Shown in pieces: positions 51,390 through 60,423 of a DNA stretch of 64,000 nt; position 1 is the stretch's first letter; every line of letters begins with the position of its first letter. The DNA comes from JBFMAI01 sp040755725 (GTDB lineage: Bacteria; Planctomycetota; Phycisphaerae; UBA1845; Fen-1342). Below the pieces are notes generated by a model, which saw only the letters and a list, made by a program, of their open reading frames with translations, ran no database searches and was not told the origin of the DNA. The position numbers and the translations under genes are program-made. Where the stretch lies: assembly GCA_040755725.1 (NCBI GenBank), contig JBFMAI010000027.1:124001-188000 (forward strand). The letters are read 5' to 3'.

Positions 51390-52052
51390 CTAGCGCCGAC
51401 GCAGCAGCGCCACCAGCCCCAGCAGACAGATCGACGCCGGCTCGGGCACGAGGAAGTTGTCGAACGTGGCGTTGTTGTAGCCGCCGAGGCCGACCACATC
51501 ACCCAGGTTCGCGGTGGGGAAGTTACCGCGGGTGAGGATGTCCTCCGGCACGCCGTTCATGTCGCGGTCGATGTTCAGCGTGATGTCCGTGCCGCTGACG
51601 ACCGTCCAGATGCGGGCTTTGACGAACGGCGTAACGTCCTGATAGTAATTGCCGCCCGTCATGCCGGCCCACGCGCCGCCGTTGTTCCCATAGTAGAAGA
51701 ACACGCGTTCAAAGTCGCCGTTGGAGTTGTTGTCCTGGACCTTGATGAACAGGTTGTTGCTCAAGTTCAGGTAGCGTGAGACCAGGGCGGCGTAAGTGAC
51801 GCGCGCACTGCCCAGGTAGTAAACCTCGGCCTCGACGTACGGCTGCGTGGAGTTATAGCCGTTGAACGTCATCAGGTCGGTAAACCCGGTGGGCTGACTG
51901 CGGGCCATCTCGTTCTCGATCCGCCAGTCGCCGCTCACCTCGTTCCAGTTCGGCCCCATGTTGGTGCCGTCGGGACGATTGAAGTTGTCCCCCTGTCCCG
52001 CAGCGACGCCGCCCAGCAGCAGCCCCGCTGCCACCACCATCAAAAGTCGCAT
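51390..52052 (-). CDS. PEP-CTERM protein with lectin/glucanase-like domain
   Basis: 220 residues. AGGAGG precedes ATG 52052. Signal peptide to about residue 20 (GVAAGQ). The middle is a beta-rich domain of concanavalin-type look (NFNRPDGTNMGPNWNEVSGDWRI, AEVYYLGSARVTYAALVSRY). It ends VPEPASICLLGLVALLRRR: the PEP-CTERM signal of a Pro-Glu-Pro, a short hydrophobic helix and a basic tail, recognised by an exosortase. The sorting enzyme is not in the window. Ligand unknown. Confidence 0.92.
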   Translation of the reverse strand: MRLLMVVAAGLLLGGVAAGQGDNFNRPDGTNMGPNWNEVSGDWRIENEMARSQPTGFTDLMTFNGYNSTQPYVEAEVYYLGSARVTYAALVSRYLNLSNNLFIKVQDNNSNGDFERVFFYYGNNGGAWAGMTGGNYYQDVTPFVKARIWTVVSGTDITLNIDRDMNGVPEDILTRGNFPTANLGDVVGLGGYNNATFDNFLVPEPASICLLGLVALLRRR

Positions 52053-52421
52053 AATCTCCTCCTCTTCACCTAGCGTTGAAGTGCGAGCCGACGCCCCGTT
52101 GGCGGTCCGGCGCTCCTCCTCGTGGTCCGAATTGGACCCCGGCGCGCACCCACAACCCTACGGCCGGCGCGTGCCTACAAACGAGCCTTGAACAGCAGTC
52201 TATGTCGCCGCCCATCAAGCGCCAAGAGATTTCTACGTTCTCCGCGGTCGCCGACTTGGTCACAGGAGGCGCCATAATGCGTCGGCCACGCAAGTCAGGC
52301 CGATCTCCCTGCCGATATTATGGGCCGTGCGACCGACCCGGCGGCTTGCCCGGCGCGCCGGCCGCTGTAGACTGCCACCGCGGGGGTCGCGCGGCCCGCG
52401 GTCGGCTTGCCGGAGGTTGCC
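52053..52421. other. Intergenic region between the PEP-CTERM and phosphofructokinase genes
   Basis: 369 bases between divergent genes with no supported gene. It probably holds the two promoters. The GGAGG ribosome site for pfk is at 52412-52416. I see no repeat or palindrome of note. Confidence 0.5.
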
Positions 52422-53528
52422 GTGTCCACGACGCGGAAAGTCAATCGCATCGGGATCATGACCGGCGGGGGAGACTGCCCGGGTCTCAACGCGGTCATCC
52501 GCGTCGTGACCAAGGCGGCCATCACGCACCTGGGGTTGGAAGTGGTCGGTATCGAAGACGGCTTCCTCGGCCTGATTCGTAATCGGATGAGACCGCTGAC
52601 CACCAAGGATGTCTCCGGCATCCTCACCGTTGGCGGCACCATCCTCGGCACCAGCAACAAGGCCGACCCGACCCACTTCGCCGTCGGCGAGAACCCGGAC
52701 GGCACGCCCATCTTCAGAGACGTCACCAACCGCGTCCTTGAGCACATCGCCGAACGCGGCCTCGACGGGCTGATCTGCATCGGCGGTGACGGCACCATGA
52801 CCGGGGCCGCGAAGCTCATGCAGCACGGCGTGCCGTGCATCGGCGTGCCCAAGACGATCGACAACGACCTGATGCACACGCACATTACGTTCGGGTTCAC
52901 GACCGCGGTGCAGACGGCGACCGAGTGCCTCGACAAGATCCACTCCACCGCGTCCAGCCACCATCGCGTCATGGTCGTCGAGCTGATGGGGCGCAACGCC
53001 GGCTGGCTGGCGCTCCACGCCGGCCTGGCCAGCGGCTGCGACGTCATCCTCATCCCTGAAATCCCCTACGAACTCGACGCCGTCTGCGACACCTGCGTGG
53101 AGCGCAGCGAGCGCGGGAAACAATTCACCCTCGTCGCCGTCGCCGAAGGTGCCAAGCCCAAGGGGGGTCAGCAGGTCGTCGAGAAAGTCGTCCACGACAG
53201 CCCCGACCCGATCCGTCTCGGCGGCATTGGCACGGTCCTCGCGGAGCAGATCGCCGGCCGCACCCACCGCGAGACCCGGGCGACGATCCTCGGTCATGTG
53301 CAGCGCGGCGGCACGCCGGTCGCGTTCGACCGCGTGCTGGCCACGCGTTTCGGCTTCAAGGCGGTGCAGCTCATCGAGGAGGGGCAGTGGAACCAGATGG
53401 TCGTGCAGCAGCACGGGGAGACGACCACCGTGCCGATCGAGTCCGTCGCCGGTCAGCAGCGCACGGTGCCGCTGGACGACCCGCTGATTGCGATGGCCCG
53501 CGCCGTCGGCACGAGCATGGGCGATTAA
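52422..53528 (+). CDS. pfkA: 6-phosphofructokinase, mixed-substrate (group III) type
   Basis: 368 residues. GTG 52422 is chosen because GGAGG is 5 bases upstream; an upstream TTG is unlikely. It phosphorylates fructose 6-phosphate at C1. Motifs: TGGGDCPGLNAVIR, GGDGTMTGA, VPKTIDNDL (catalytic TIDND Asp), MGRNAGWLALHAG and the C-terminal LGHVQRGGTPVAFDRVLATRFG. The Gly in GGDG (donor site) together with Lys in PKTIDND, rather than Gly as in E. coli PfkA, marks the group III enzymes; ATP is the likely donor, although some members use pyrophosphate. Confidence 0.95.
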   Translation: MSTTRKVNRIGIMTGGGDCPGLNAVIRVVTKAAITHLGLEVVGIEDGFLGLIRNRMRPLTTKDVSGILTVGGTILGTSNKADPTHFAVGENPDGTPIFRDVTNRVLEHIAERGLDGLICIGGDGTMTGAAKLMQHGVPCIGVPKTIDNDLMHTHITFGFTTAVQTATECLDKIHSTASSHHRVMVVELMGRNAGWLALHAGLASGCDVILIPEIPYELDAVCDTCVERSERGKQFTLVAVAEGAKPKGGQQVVEKVVHDSPDPIRLGGIGTVLAEQIAGRTHRETRATILGHVQRGGTPVAFDRVLATRFGFKAVQLIEEGQWNQMVVQQHGETTTVPIESVAGQQRTVPLDDPLIAMARAVGTSMGD

Positions 53529-53551
53529 AGGCCGCCCCGGGATGACCTGAC

Positions 53552-54010
53552 GTGCCGGACGGTGACGGACACGCCCAACCTGCCCGCATCCGCAGCGTAC
53601 TGCGGCGGTGGGTCGCGGCGGGCCTGGCGGGGGCGGGGGCGCTCATCCTCTGGCGTGTGGTCGAGCAGCACGGTGGCGACGTTTGGCGGGCGGCTCCGGT
53701 CGGCATCCTGACGGCAGGCGGGGGTCTGCTGAATCTGCTTTCTGCGGCGCGGGCCCACATGGCGCTGCGCCGACCTGTCCGCCTGACGGCTTGTGCTTTC
53801 GGAATAGTGCTGGCTGGGGGGCTGATCAGCCTGGGTCATTACATTGACACCGAGCTGGCGGCGGCCGGGCCGAAAGCCGACGCGGACATGCGGTTGGCGC
53901 TGCGGCAGTGGCAGACTACGCTCCAGTGGTTGGCGCTCGGCGTTGGGTATCTCGTGGTCTCGTTGGCGCTGTTGCCCGGCCCGGCGCCGCGCTCCGGGCC
54001 GCGACCATAG
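53552..54010 (+). CDS. Hypothetical membrane protein
   Basis: 152 residues from a GTG at 53552, 24 bases after pfk. Four hydrophobic segments (about 21-38, 47-66, 75-97 and 120-139) make it a small integral membrane protein. No motif that I recognise. The pfk gene is upstream on the same strand and may share its transcript. A 59-bp repeat lies 11 bases past the stop. Confidence 0.65.
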   Translation: MPDGDGHAQPARIRSVLRRWVAAGLAGAGALILWRVVEQHGGDVWRAAPVGILTAGGGLLNLLSAARAHMALRRPVRLTACAFGIVLAGGLISLGHYIDTELAAAGPKADADMRLALRQWQTTLQWLALGVGYLVVSLALLPGPAPRSGPRP

Positions 54011-54021
54011 CAGCCCTTGAC

Positions 54022-54081
54022 CGAACCCACCACGCCCGCGGCGGGCTGCGGAGCCCCCGCACCGGCGTGCGGGGTTCTGAT
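54022..54081 (+). repeat. 59-bp family palindromic repeat (60-base copy)
   Basis: Starts CGAACCCACCACGCCCGCGG and ends GTGCGGGGTTCTGAT; the first 14 bases match the copy in the carboxypeptidase gene. Other small repeats follow (GCTCCCTCGCGGTCGCGGCTCG, twice in variant form at 54120-54180). No gene in 54011-54219. Confidence 0.75.
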
Positions 54082-54219
54082 AAGCACTCTAGCGAGCGGA
54101 CTTCCAGTTGCTGGGCACCGCTCCCTCGCGGTCGCGGCTCGGTTGGTCCACTCCCTCGCCGTCGCGGCGCGGCGCTCGTGCCCCAACCGTCGCGGCCTTT
54201 CTGTTGAGGAGGTCCGGCC

Positions 54220-54699
54220 ATGCCCGGAGTGCTTTGCGAACACTGCACGGCTGTCTGCTGCCGCTACATCGCGCTGCCGATCGACACGCCCGAAACCCAG
54301 GCTGACTTTGACGACCTACGCTGGTTCCTGATCCACGAGCATGTGTCGGTGTTTGTGGAGGACGACGCCTGGTACATCTCGTTTCAGACCAACTGCCGAC
54401 ATCTTCAGGCGGACCATCGCTGCGGCATCTACGCCACGCGGCCCAACATCTGCCGTCAATACGACACCGACAACTGCGACTACCACTCCGGCGACTACGG
54501 GTGGCAGCGCCACTTCACCGACCCGCAGCACTTGGATGCATACCTGCGGAACCACCCGGTGCGACCCCGCCGGGGCAAACGTGCCGGCCGTCGGGTGCGC
54601 CTGCGGGCCGGGCGGGGCCACGGCGCCGCGCAAGCAGCGGTCGCAACTCACGATCGGCGCGGCATCCCCCTGCCCATGATGCCCTGCGGGGAGGGTTGA
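54220..54699 (+). CDS. YkgJ-type cysteine-cluster protein
   Basis: 159 residues. GAGGAGGTCC precedes ATG 54220. The Cys pattern CEHCTAVCCRYIAL near the start, C60 in FQTNCRHL, and C69/C78/C85 in HRCGIYATRPNICRQYDTDNC form the YkgJ (UPF0153) metal-binding cluster, likely an iron-sulfur or zinc site. The C-terminus is basic. Function unknown in the family beyond metal binding. It overlaps queG by 52 bases tail to tail. Confidence 0.88.
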   Translation: MPGVLCEHCTAVCCRYIALPIDTPETQADFDDLRWFLIHEHVSVFVEDDAWYISFQTNCRHLQADHRCGIYATRPNICRQYDTDNCDYHSGDYGWQRHFTDPQHLDAYLRNHPVRPRRGKRAGRRVRLRAGRGHGAAQAAVATHDRRGIPLPMMPCGEG

Positions 54700-55760
54700 G
54701 CACCGCGGCGGGCTACGGCCGCCCGAGCCGCATCGCGGACGCCTGGGTCCGGTGATTCCAGCGCGTCGGCCAGGCTGGGCGCGAGGTCGGCCTCGGGCAG
54801 AACGTTTCGCAGCGCGATCACCGCGTTGCGTTGCCACATGGGACGAGTAGCCCGCCGTGCGGCCGTATCGGCCACCATCCGCCGGTACGCGCCAGATGGT
54901 AAATACGCTGATCTTAAGAGGTTAACACTAGCCGGCAACGTATCGGCCATGATCTCGGGGTGACGTCCCAGCGGGGCCCGGGCGTTGTACGGACACACCT
55001 GCTGGCACACATCGCACCCGAATACCCGGTCGCCGATGGCGGGATGAAGCTCGACCGGGATCGGTCCACGCTGCTCGATGGTCAGGCAAGCAATGCAGCG
55101 GGCCGCGTCGAGCTCGTAGGGGGCCACAAGGGCCCCGCTGGGGCACGCCTGCAAGCAGCGCTCGCAACGCCCGCAGCGCTCCGGCACAGCTTCCTCCGCC
55201 GGCAGCTCCATGGTCGTAATGATCTCTCCCAAAAGGAGATAGGAGCCCAGCCGATCGTTTATCAGGCAGGTGTTCCGCCCAATCCAGCCCAGGCCGGCCC
55301 GGGCCGCTAGCTCGCGCTCAAGCAGTGGAGCAGTGTCCACGCAGACGCGCGCCTCTAACGGCTCGCGCAGTTCCATGCGTGCCTGCGCCACCAGCTCGCC
55401 CAGTGTGCGTCGCAGCACCGTGTGATAGTCCCGGCCCCGAGCGTATTGAGCGACAGTCCCCAGGGGCTCGGCCTCTGGGGCATGCCGGTCTTCCCGGCCG
55501 GCGGGCCGGAACCCGTCGGCGCGCTTATAGGCCACCGCCGCACAGATGACCGTGCGCGCGCCCGGAAGAAGCCGGCTTGGGTCACTCCGAACCCGGACGT
55601 TGCGGGTGAGGTAGCGAAGCGGACCGGCGTAGCCGCGGGCCAGCCATCGCCTATAATGCGTCGCCCGGTCGGGCGCAGCCGCGGTTGTGATCCCGATAAG
55701 GTCCAACCCCAACCGGCCGGCAATGGTCTTGATTCGAAGAGCCTTCTCGGCGGGTGTCAT
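54648..55760 (-). CDS. queG: Epoxyqueuosine reductase
   Basis: 370 residues. It reduces epoxyqueuosine to queuosine in tRNA anticodons, using cobalamin and two iron-sulfur clusters. The clusters are CGRCERCLQACPSGAL and the CIACLTIEQRG ... FGCDVCQQVCPYN pair (about 192-245); catalytic D in DTAPLLERELAARAGLGWIGRNTCLI is present. The C-terminal HEAT-like region (VADTAARRATRPMWQRNAVIALRN) is normal for the QueG family. The last ~17 residues run antisense over the cysteine-cluster gene. Divergent from the next gene. Confidence 0.96.
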   Translation of the reverse strand: MTPAEKALRIKTIAGRLGLDLIGITTAAAPDRATHYRRWLARGYAGPLRYLTRNVRVRSDPSRLLPGARTVICAAVAYKRADGFRPAGREDRHAPEAEPLGTVAQYARGRDYHTVLRRTLGELVAQARMELREPLEARVCVDTAPLLERELAARAGLGWIGRNTCLINDRLGSYLLLGEIITTMELPAEEAVPERCGRCERCLQACPSGALVAPYELDAARCIACLTIEQRGPIPVELHPAIGDRVFGCDVCQQVCPYNARAPLGRHPEIMADTLPASVNLLRSAYLPSGAYRRMVADTAARRATRPMWQRNAVIALRNVLPEADLAPSLADALESPDPGVRDAARAAVARRGAQPSPQGIMGRGMPRRS

Positions 55761-55846
55761 TCACGACGATGATACCCGGGAGCGCCCAATCGCATCCAGA
55801 TGCGGAGGCCCCGCCGGGCGCGGGGCCTTCGACGCGGAGTGTATGG

Positions 55847-56254
55847 ATGTTCAACTTCGACTGGTTTCACGGGCCGGGGTTGCGTCGGCAGATCGAGGAG
55901 GCCAAGGAGCGCTGCGCCGCGCGCAAGTTCCCCGAGGCCCGCAAGGGCAAAGATCGCAACGGGAACACCGAGTACCGCCGGTACAAGGACGCCCTGGAAA
56001 CCCGCATTATCCTCTATCTCAAAGACGGGCTTAGTTACGAAATGAAGGAGATGGTGGATATCGGCATCAGCAGTGCTTTGGCGTTCGAGTGTACGCCGGT
56101 GGATGAGAATTATCAGGTCGGCGCGTACGTGATTGTCGTGCCGTTTGAGGACATTGCGCGGGTCGAGGTCTTCGCGGTCCACCCGGACGAGAAGCCGCAG
56201 GACAACATCCGGATCCCGGGCTTCCGTTCGGGCGCCGCGGACGGCCGCGATTGA
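55847..56254 (+). CDS. Hypothetical protein
   Basis: 135 residues from ATG 55847 (GGAG 7 bases upstream; a longer frame exists but lacks support). It starts MFNFDWFHGPGLRRQIEEAKERC: an aromatic beginning followed by a charged helical middle and a beta-rich end (YQVGAYVIVVPFEDIARVEVFAV). No signal peptide and no motif that I recognise. Divergent from queG by 86 bases. Function unknown. Confidence 0.75.
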   Translation: MFNFDWFHGPGLRRQIEEAKERCAARKFPEARKGKDRNGNTEYRRYKDALETRIILYLKDGLSYEMKEMVDIGISSALAFECTPVDENYQVGAYVIVVPFEDIARVEVFAVHPDEKPQDNIRIPGFRSGAADGRD

Positions 56255-56445
56255 ACGTGGGGCCGGGCCTGACGACGATTCGCGTCCGGTCAAGGCCCCG
56301 ACTTGGAGTGGAAGTGAGCTGGCATGGGGCCGGACGTATCCCGGCCGGTGGCGCTCGCCGCCGTCGTGTATCCGACGGGCCGCTGAGACGGCGTGAACAC
56401 GCCGACTCCTGGTTTGGTGTCAGGTAAGCCGGAGGGAGGTTTGTC

Positions 56446-57240
56446 ATGAGTCGCGCGGTGGTTTTGGCGGCGTTGGCCCTGCTGGGCGCGCTGGTGAGCG
56501 GCTGCGCCACGGAATTTGGCGAGCAGGCGCGCTACGGGATCACGTTCTATTGCCCGGGGGCCGGTGTTGACCTGGGTGACGCGGGCGTCCGCGAAGGCCT
56601 CCAGCAGGCGGGGTATCGGGGCCAGGTGGCCCGGATGACGTGGTCGCTGTCGATGAATCCGGCGGTGGACCAGACCGTCCGGATCATTGCCCGGCAGGGG
56701 GGCGAGCGGCTGGCGCAGTACATCCAGCAGTACATCGACAAGTATCCGGACGGTGAAGTGAACATCGTTGGGTTGTCGGCGGGAACGGGCGTGGCGATCT
56801 GGGCGCTAGAGGCGCTCAAGCCGGGCTACAAGGTCAACAATGTGATACTGATCGCGTCCAGCCTGTCGCACGATTACGACGTGTCGAAGGCTGTCCGGCG
56901 GGTCAACGGCAAGATTTACAACTACTACTCGCCGACGGACGCCGTCCTGGCCGGGCCCATGAAGGTTTTTGGCACGATCGACGGAGCGTTCCTCAAGGAC
57001 GGCGCGGGGGCCGTGGGTCTGCGGGTCCCGCGCGGGGCCGGCGACCGGGTCGTCAACATCCGCTGGCGGCCGGAGTTCGAGAAGTGGGGGTACTACGGCG
57101 GGCACATGGACGGTACTAACCCGACGTTCGTGCGGTACGAGATCGCGCGACACATTATCGGGTCGGGAGGCGGCGAAGGGCGTCGAATAGCCTTCGCCAC
57201 GCCCTGGGGTCAAGTTCTTCAGGCCGCGCATCGGGAGTGA
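56446..57240 (+). CDS. Predicted lipoprotein alpha/beta-hydrolase
   Basis: 264 residues. GGAGGGAGG lies just before ATG 56446. Lipobox ALVSGC (Cys 20). The body is an alpha/beta-hydrolase fold: nucleophile motif NIVGLSAGTGVAIWAL (GxSxG, about 108-112), acid candidate in YYSPTDAVLAG, His candidate in YYGGHMDGTNPT. Likely an esterase or acyltransferase anchored to a membrane, substrate unknown. Its 3' end overlaps ksgA by 86 bases tail to tail, so its last ~28 residues (EGRRIAFATPWGQVLQAAHRE) may be less constrained. Confidence 0.88.
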   Translation: MSRAVVLAALALLGALVSGCATEFGEQARYGITFYCPGAGVDLGDAGVREGLQQAGYRGQVARMTWSLSMNPAVDQTVRIIARQGGERLAQYIQQYIDKYPDGEVNIVGLSAGTGVAIWALEALKPGYKVNNVILIASSLSHDYDVSKAVRRVNGKIYNYYSPTDAVLAGPMKVFGTIDGAFLKDGAGAVGLRVPRGAGDRVVNIRWRPEFEKWGYYGGHMDGTNPTFVRYEIARHIIGSGGGEGRRIAFATPWGQVLQAAHRE

Positions 57241-58036
57241 TGCCGGCGGCGTGGAACGCGGCCAGCGCCGGCGGCTCGTCGCGGTAGTCGCGGACGAGCC
57301 GCCGGAGCTTTTTGCGCCGCTGCTGAAAGGCGCGTTGGACCAGGTCCACAAACCCCGGTACATCCGCCACGTTGACGTCCGCCGGCGGCAGTGGGCGGAT
57401 GGTCACCATCACGGACTCGACCTGGGGCGCCGGCCAGAAGGCCTGTGGCGGCAGGAAGGCGAGCGGCGTGATTGTGGCCAGGATCTGGATGACCACGGAG
57501 GCCGGGCCGTAGTGCTCCGTTCGCGGTGGGGCGGCGAGCCGCTGGGCCACCTCCTTTTGAATGGTGCAGGTGAGCCGCTCGAAGCGCGGCTTGACCATGA
57601 GCAAGCCCATAATCAGCGGCGTGGCGATCTGGTAGGGCAGATTGGCCACCAGCTTGTAGGCGCCGCCGTCGCCGGGGGGTTGCTCGCGGAGTACTGTCAA
57701 CACCAAGGGATTGACTCGGTGTTTGCCGGCCAGGGCGTCGGCTTGGATCAACGTGCAACGTGGGTGGTCGCCCAGTCGGTTGCGTAGCAGGGCCTGGAGC
57801 CCGTGGTCGATCTCGACGGCCACCACGCGGACACCCTGCTCGAGCAGCATTTCCGTGAGCGACCCCGTGCCGGCCCCGACTTCCAGGACCGTATCCGTGC
57901 GAGATAGGTCCGCCGCCGCCACCAGCTTGCGCATGAGGTTCAGGTCGATCAGGAAGTTCTGGCCGTAATGGTGCCGCGGCTGCAAGCCGGCGGCGTCTAA
58001 CAGGGAGCGGATCTGGGCGAGCGTTTGGCCGGCCAT
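57155..58036 (-). CDS. ksgA: 16S rRNA dimethyladenosine transferase
   Basis: 293 residues, normal length. It dimethylates A1518 and A1519 in 16S rRNA with SAM and checks small-subunit assembly. The motifs are HYGQNFLIDLNLM near residue 23, VLEVGAGTGSLTEMLLEQG (SAM motif I, about 50), VVAVEIDHGL, and the catalytic NLPYQIATPLIM. The C-terminal helical domain has the usual RRKKLRRLVRDY segment. Convergent overlap with the lipoprotein hydrolase gene of 86 bases. Confidence 0.97.
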   Translation of the reverse strand: MAGQTLAQIRSLLDAAGLQPRHHYGQNFLIDLNLMRKLVAAADLSRTDTVLEVGAGTGSLTEMLLEQGVRVVAVEIDHGLQALLRNRLGDHPRCTLIQADALAGKHRVNPLVLTVLREQPPGDGGAYKLVANLPYQIATPLIMGLLMVKPRFERLTCTIQKEVAQRLAAPPRTEHYGPASVVIQILATITPLAFLPPQAFWPAPQVESVMVTIRPLPPADVNVADVPGFVDLVQRAFQQRRKKLRRLVRDYRDEPPALAAFHAAGITPDARPEELDPRAWRRLFDALRRLPTR

Positions 58037-58126
58037 ACGCTGGATCGTCCCGCGGGGAGGTCAAGTTGGCAAATGAGACGCGGCGAATCAAGAGGCGTCC
58101 GCAAACCGCAAATCGTGGTGCGTAAC

Positions 58127-58155
58127 TTGCCGTTAACGTGAACATGGGCCATTAT
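58127..58155 (+). promoter_or_regulatory. Sigma70-type promoter for the LuxR-type gene
   Basis: TTGCCG (58127-58132) and CATTAT (58150-58155) are exactly 17 bases apart in a comparatively AT-rich stretch, about 104 bases before ATG 58260. A short TTAACG...TTAAC-like pair flanks it (58132, 58154). Confidence 0.4.
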
Positions 58156-58259
58156 TAACAAGAGGCGAGCCATGGTGAGGCCGGCGAACGGCTCCCATAT
58201 CTCCAGGCCGGGCGAGGCAGTCGCAAGGTAGATAGAGCGCTGACGAGGAGGGGTGGTAT

Positions 58260-58565
58260 ATGCGCGGGCGCAGGTCAGGGCGGGCCTTGGTCGCGGCGCC
58301 CCCGCTGTCGGGGCGCGGCGTGTTCACACCGCAGCAGTGGGAGCACCTGCGGCGGAAGCTGGACTTGTCCGGCCGGCAACTGGAAATCGTACAGTGCGTT
58401 TTCGACGACTGGGTCAGCGGCCGAATCGCGCTGGAACTGGGCATTTCCGACCACACAGTCCACACGCACGTCGAACGGCTGTACCGCAAGCTGGGGGTCA
58501 ACAGCCGCTGCGAGCTGATTGTTCGCGTCGTGGCGGAGTGCTTGAACGACGGCAAGCCGACGTGA
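58260..58565 (+). CDS. LuxR/GerE-type helix-turn-helix regulator without receiver domain
   Basis: 101 residues. AGGAGG is 8-9 bases before ATG 58260. Almost the whole protein is a LuxR HTH: DLSGRQLEIVQCVFDDWVSGRIALELGISDHTVHTHVERLYRKLGV (about 35-80), with the recognition-helix pattern SDHTVHTHVERLY. There is no receiver, PAS or autoinducer domain, so it may respond through protein contacts or act as a stand-alone factor. It has its own promoter-like sequence. The next gene block is the hyp operon, 452 bases on, on the same strand; regulation of it is a guess. Confidence 0.9.
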   Translation: MRGRRSGRALVAAPPLSGRGVFTPQQWEHLRRKLDLSGRQLEIVQCVFDDWVSGRIALELGISDHTVHTHVERLYRKLGVNSRCELIVRVVAECLNDGKPT

Positions 58566-59017
58566 CGCTTGGACACCCCGGGGCGCAGCGGCCGGGCCAT
58601 CGGCCGCAGGAACAGAGGCGGGGACGCCCGTGCCGCCACAGGTAGTAGCGGGGCTCCGCGCCGCCCGTCTGTAGCGGCACGCCCCAGCGAGTTGCCTTGG
58701 GCGACCGGGCTCCGCACCGGCCGTAGGCTCGACAACAGGTCGGACTTGCGCCTGCCGAACCCGACCGCGCGGCTGGTACGTTGCAAACAGGCGCGTGGTG
58801 GTGAGCTGCGCGTTTCGCCCCGGGATTGCCGCGGCGGTGCGCCAGAATCCACAGCGTCCGTGCCTCCGCGGCCAAGTCGCTCTGCCAAGACGCGAGTTCG
58901 TGTGGTATAAGGGCCGTGGCGAATGGCCTGTGGTTTGCAGCGTGCGGCCCGGGCCGTTTGAGCACGCGCGACCTCCGCGAGCTACGAGCCGGGCACGCGG
59001 CGACGGGAGCGATTCCA
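58566..59017. other. Intergenic region with repeat-like sequence upstream of the hyp operon
   Basis: 452 bases with no supported gene. At about 58612-58690 repeated bits of CGGGGACGCCCGTGCCGCCAC and GTAGCGGCACGCC resemble small palindromic repeats. A -10-like TATAAG lies near 58905, with a poor -35 at CTGCCA (18 bases); it may start the hyp operon. The GGGAG ribosome site of hypC is at 59005-59009. Confidence 0.5.
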
Positions 59018-59281
59018 ATGTGTCTGGCCGTCCCGGCGAAAATCATTGAGTGTGATGGCAACCAGGCCGTTGCCGACCTTCAGGGTAATACGCTGCGAAT
59101 CAGCACGACGCTTACGCCGGACGTGACCCCCGGCGATTGGGTGCTGATTCACGCGGGTTTCTCGATCACGAAACTCGCCGAGGCCGAGGCGCGGCAGACG
59201 TGGGACTACTTGCGGCTGGCCCTCGGAGGTGATGCCGAGGGGGTGTTGGGAGTGGAGCCGGATGGGGGGGCGTCGCCGTGA
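59018..59281 (+). CDS. hypC: Hydrogenase assembly chaperone HypC/HupF
   Basis: 87 residues. ATG 59018 follows GGGAG by 8 bases; the family start MCLAVPAKIIE, with Cys 2 used to bind the Fe(CN)2CO unit and HypD, confirms it. A small beta barrel with GDWVLIHAGFSITKL is typical. It carries the iron centre to the large subunit of NiFe hydrogenase. The stop overlaps the hypD GTG start (GTGA). First gene of the cluster. Confidence 0.97.
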   Translation: MCLAVPAKIIECDGNQAVADLQGNTLRISTTLTPDVTPGDWVLIHAGFSITKLAEAEARQTWDYLRLALGGDAEGVLGVEPDGGASP

Positions 59282-60423
59282 GAGACCGTGTTGGGCCACT
59301 GGTGGACGAGCTGCGCGAGGTTTGTCGGCAAGTCGCGCGGCGCGTACAACTTATGGAAGTCTGCGGGACGCACACCGTAGCGGTGTTCCGCAGCGGGCTG
59401 CGATCGATGCTACCCGAGAATCTGCGGCTCGTGAGCGGTCCCGGTTGCCCTGTTTGCGTCACGGCGCAGCGGCACATCGATGCGGCGATTGAACTGGCCA
59501 GCCGTTCGGACGTGATGCTGGCGACCTACGGCGACATGATGCGTGTGCCGGGGCGGCTCGGGAGCCTGGAACGGCAACGGGCGCAGGGAGCTACGGTGCG
59601 AGTGGTGAATTCCGCGCGGACCGCGCTCGACTTGGCGCGCGAGAATCCCGACCGGCCGGTGGTGTTTCTCGGCGTGGGGTTTGAGACGACCGCTCCGGCG
59701 ACCGCCGCCACGGTGCTGGAGGCCGACCGCGACAAGATCGAGAACTTCAGCGTCCTGATGTGTCACAAATTGGTCGTGCCGGCCATGCTGGCCTTGCTGA
59801 AAGTCGGGGACGTGCCGCTGGACGGGTTCCTTGCCCCCGGGCACGTGAGCGTGATTATCGGGGCGGCCGCCTACCGGCCGATCGCGGACGAGCACCGCCG
59901 ACCGATCGTGGTGGCGGGGTTTGAGCCGGAGCAGATCGTCCGTGGTCTGCTCAGTTTGGTGCGACAGGTCGCCGAGGGGCGGGCCGCAGTGGAGAATGTC
60001 TACGCGGCGGTCGTCACCGATGACGGTAATCGGGTCGCTCTGGACCTGCTCGACCGTGTTTTCGTTCCGGCGGACACGCCCTGGCGGGCGCTCGGCGTAA
60101 TCCCCGGCAGCGGGCTGGAACTGGCTCCGAAGTATCAGCGGTTCGATGCGTTGCGGCGGTTTGAAATCGAGGTAGGCGAGGACGAAGACCACCCGCAGTG
60201 CCGCTGCGGCGAGGTCATCACCGGGAGAGTGGAGCCGGCGGAGTGCCCGGCGTTCGGCCAGCGTTGCACGCCCATAGACCCCATCGGGCCCTGCATGGTG
60301 AGCAGCGAAGGGACGTGTGCGGCGTGGTACAAGTATGGTCAAGGCGTCGAGGGGCGGAGGGGCCAAGGGGGCAAGGGGCGACGTTCGGGGGCGGGCGAGC
60401 AGGCTGCCGGGGGGCGACGGTGA
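59278..60423 (+). CDS. hypD: Hydrogenase formation protein HypD
   Basis: 381 residues. With HypC it builds the Fe(CN)2CO group. Motifs: MEVCGTHTVAVFRSGLR, SGPGCPVCVT (Cys residues for redox work), VFLGVGFETTAPATA, LAPGHVSVIIG, and the C-terminal iron-sulfur Cys set CRCGEVI...PAECPAFGQRC...GPCMVSSEGTCAAWYKY. The ~25-residue tail (EGRRGQGGKGRRSGAGEQ) is low-complexity and not part of the family. GTG start overlaps the hypC stop; GTGA overlap with hypE follows. Confidence 0.97.
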   Translation: MRDRVGPLVDELREVCRQVARRVQLMEVCGTHTVAVFRSGLRSMLPENLRLVSGPGCPVCVTAQRHIDAAIELASRSDVMLATYGDMMRVPGRLGSLERQRAQGATVRVVNSARTALDLARENPDRPVVFLGVGFETTAPATAATVLEADRDKIENFSVLMCHKLVVPAMLALLKVGDVPLDGFLAPGHVSVIIGAAAYRPIADEHRRPIVVAGFEPEQIVRGLLSLVRQVAEGRAAVENVYAAVVTDDGNRVALDLLDRVFVPADTPWRALGVIPGSGLELAPKYQRFDALRRFEIEVGEDEDHPQCRCGEVITGRVEPAECPAFGQRCTPIDPIGPCMVSSEGTCAAWYKYGQGVEGRRGQGGKGRRSGAGEQAAGGRR

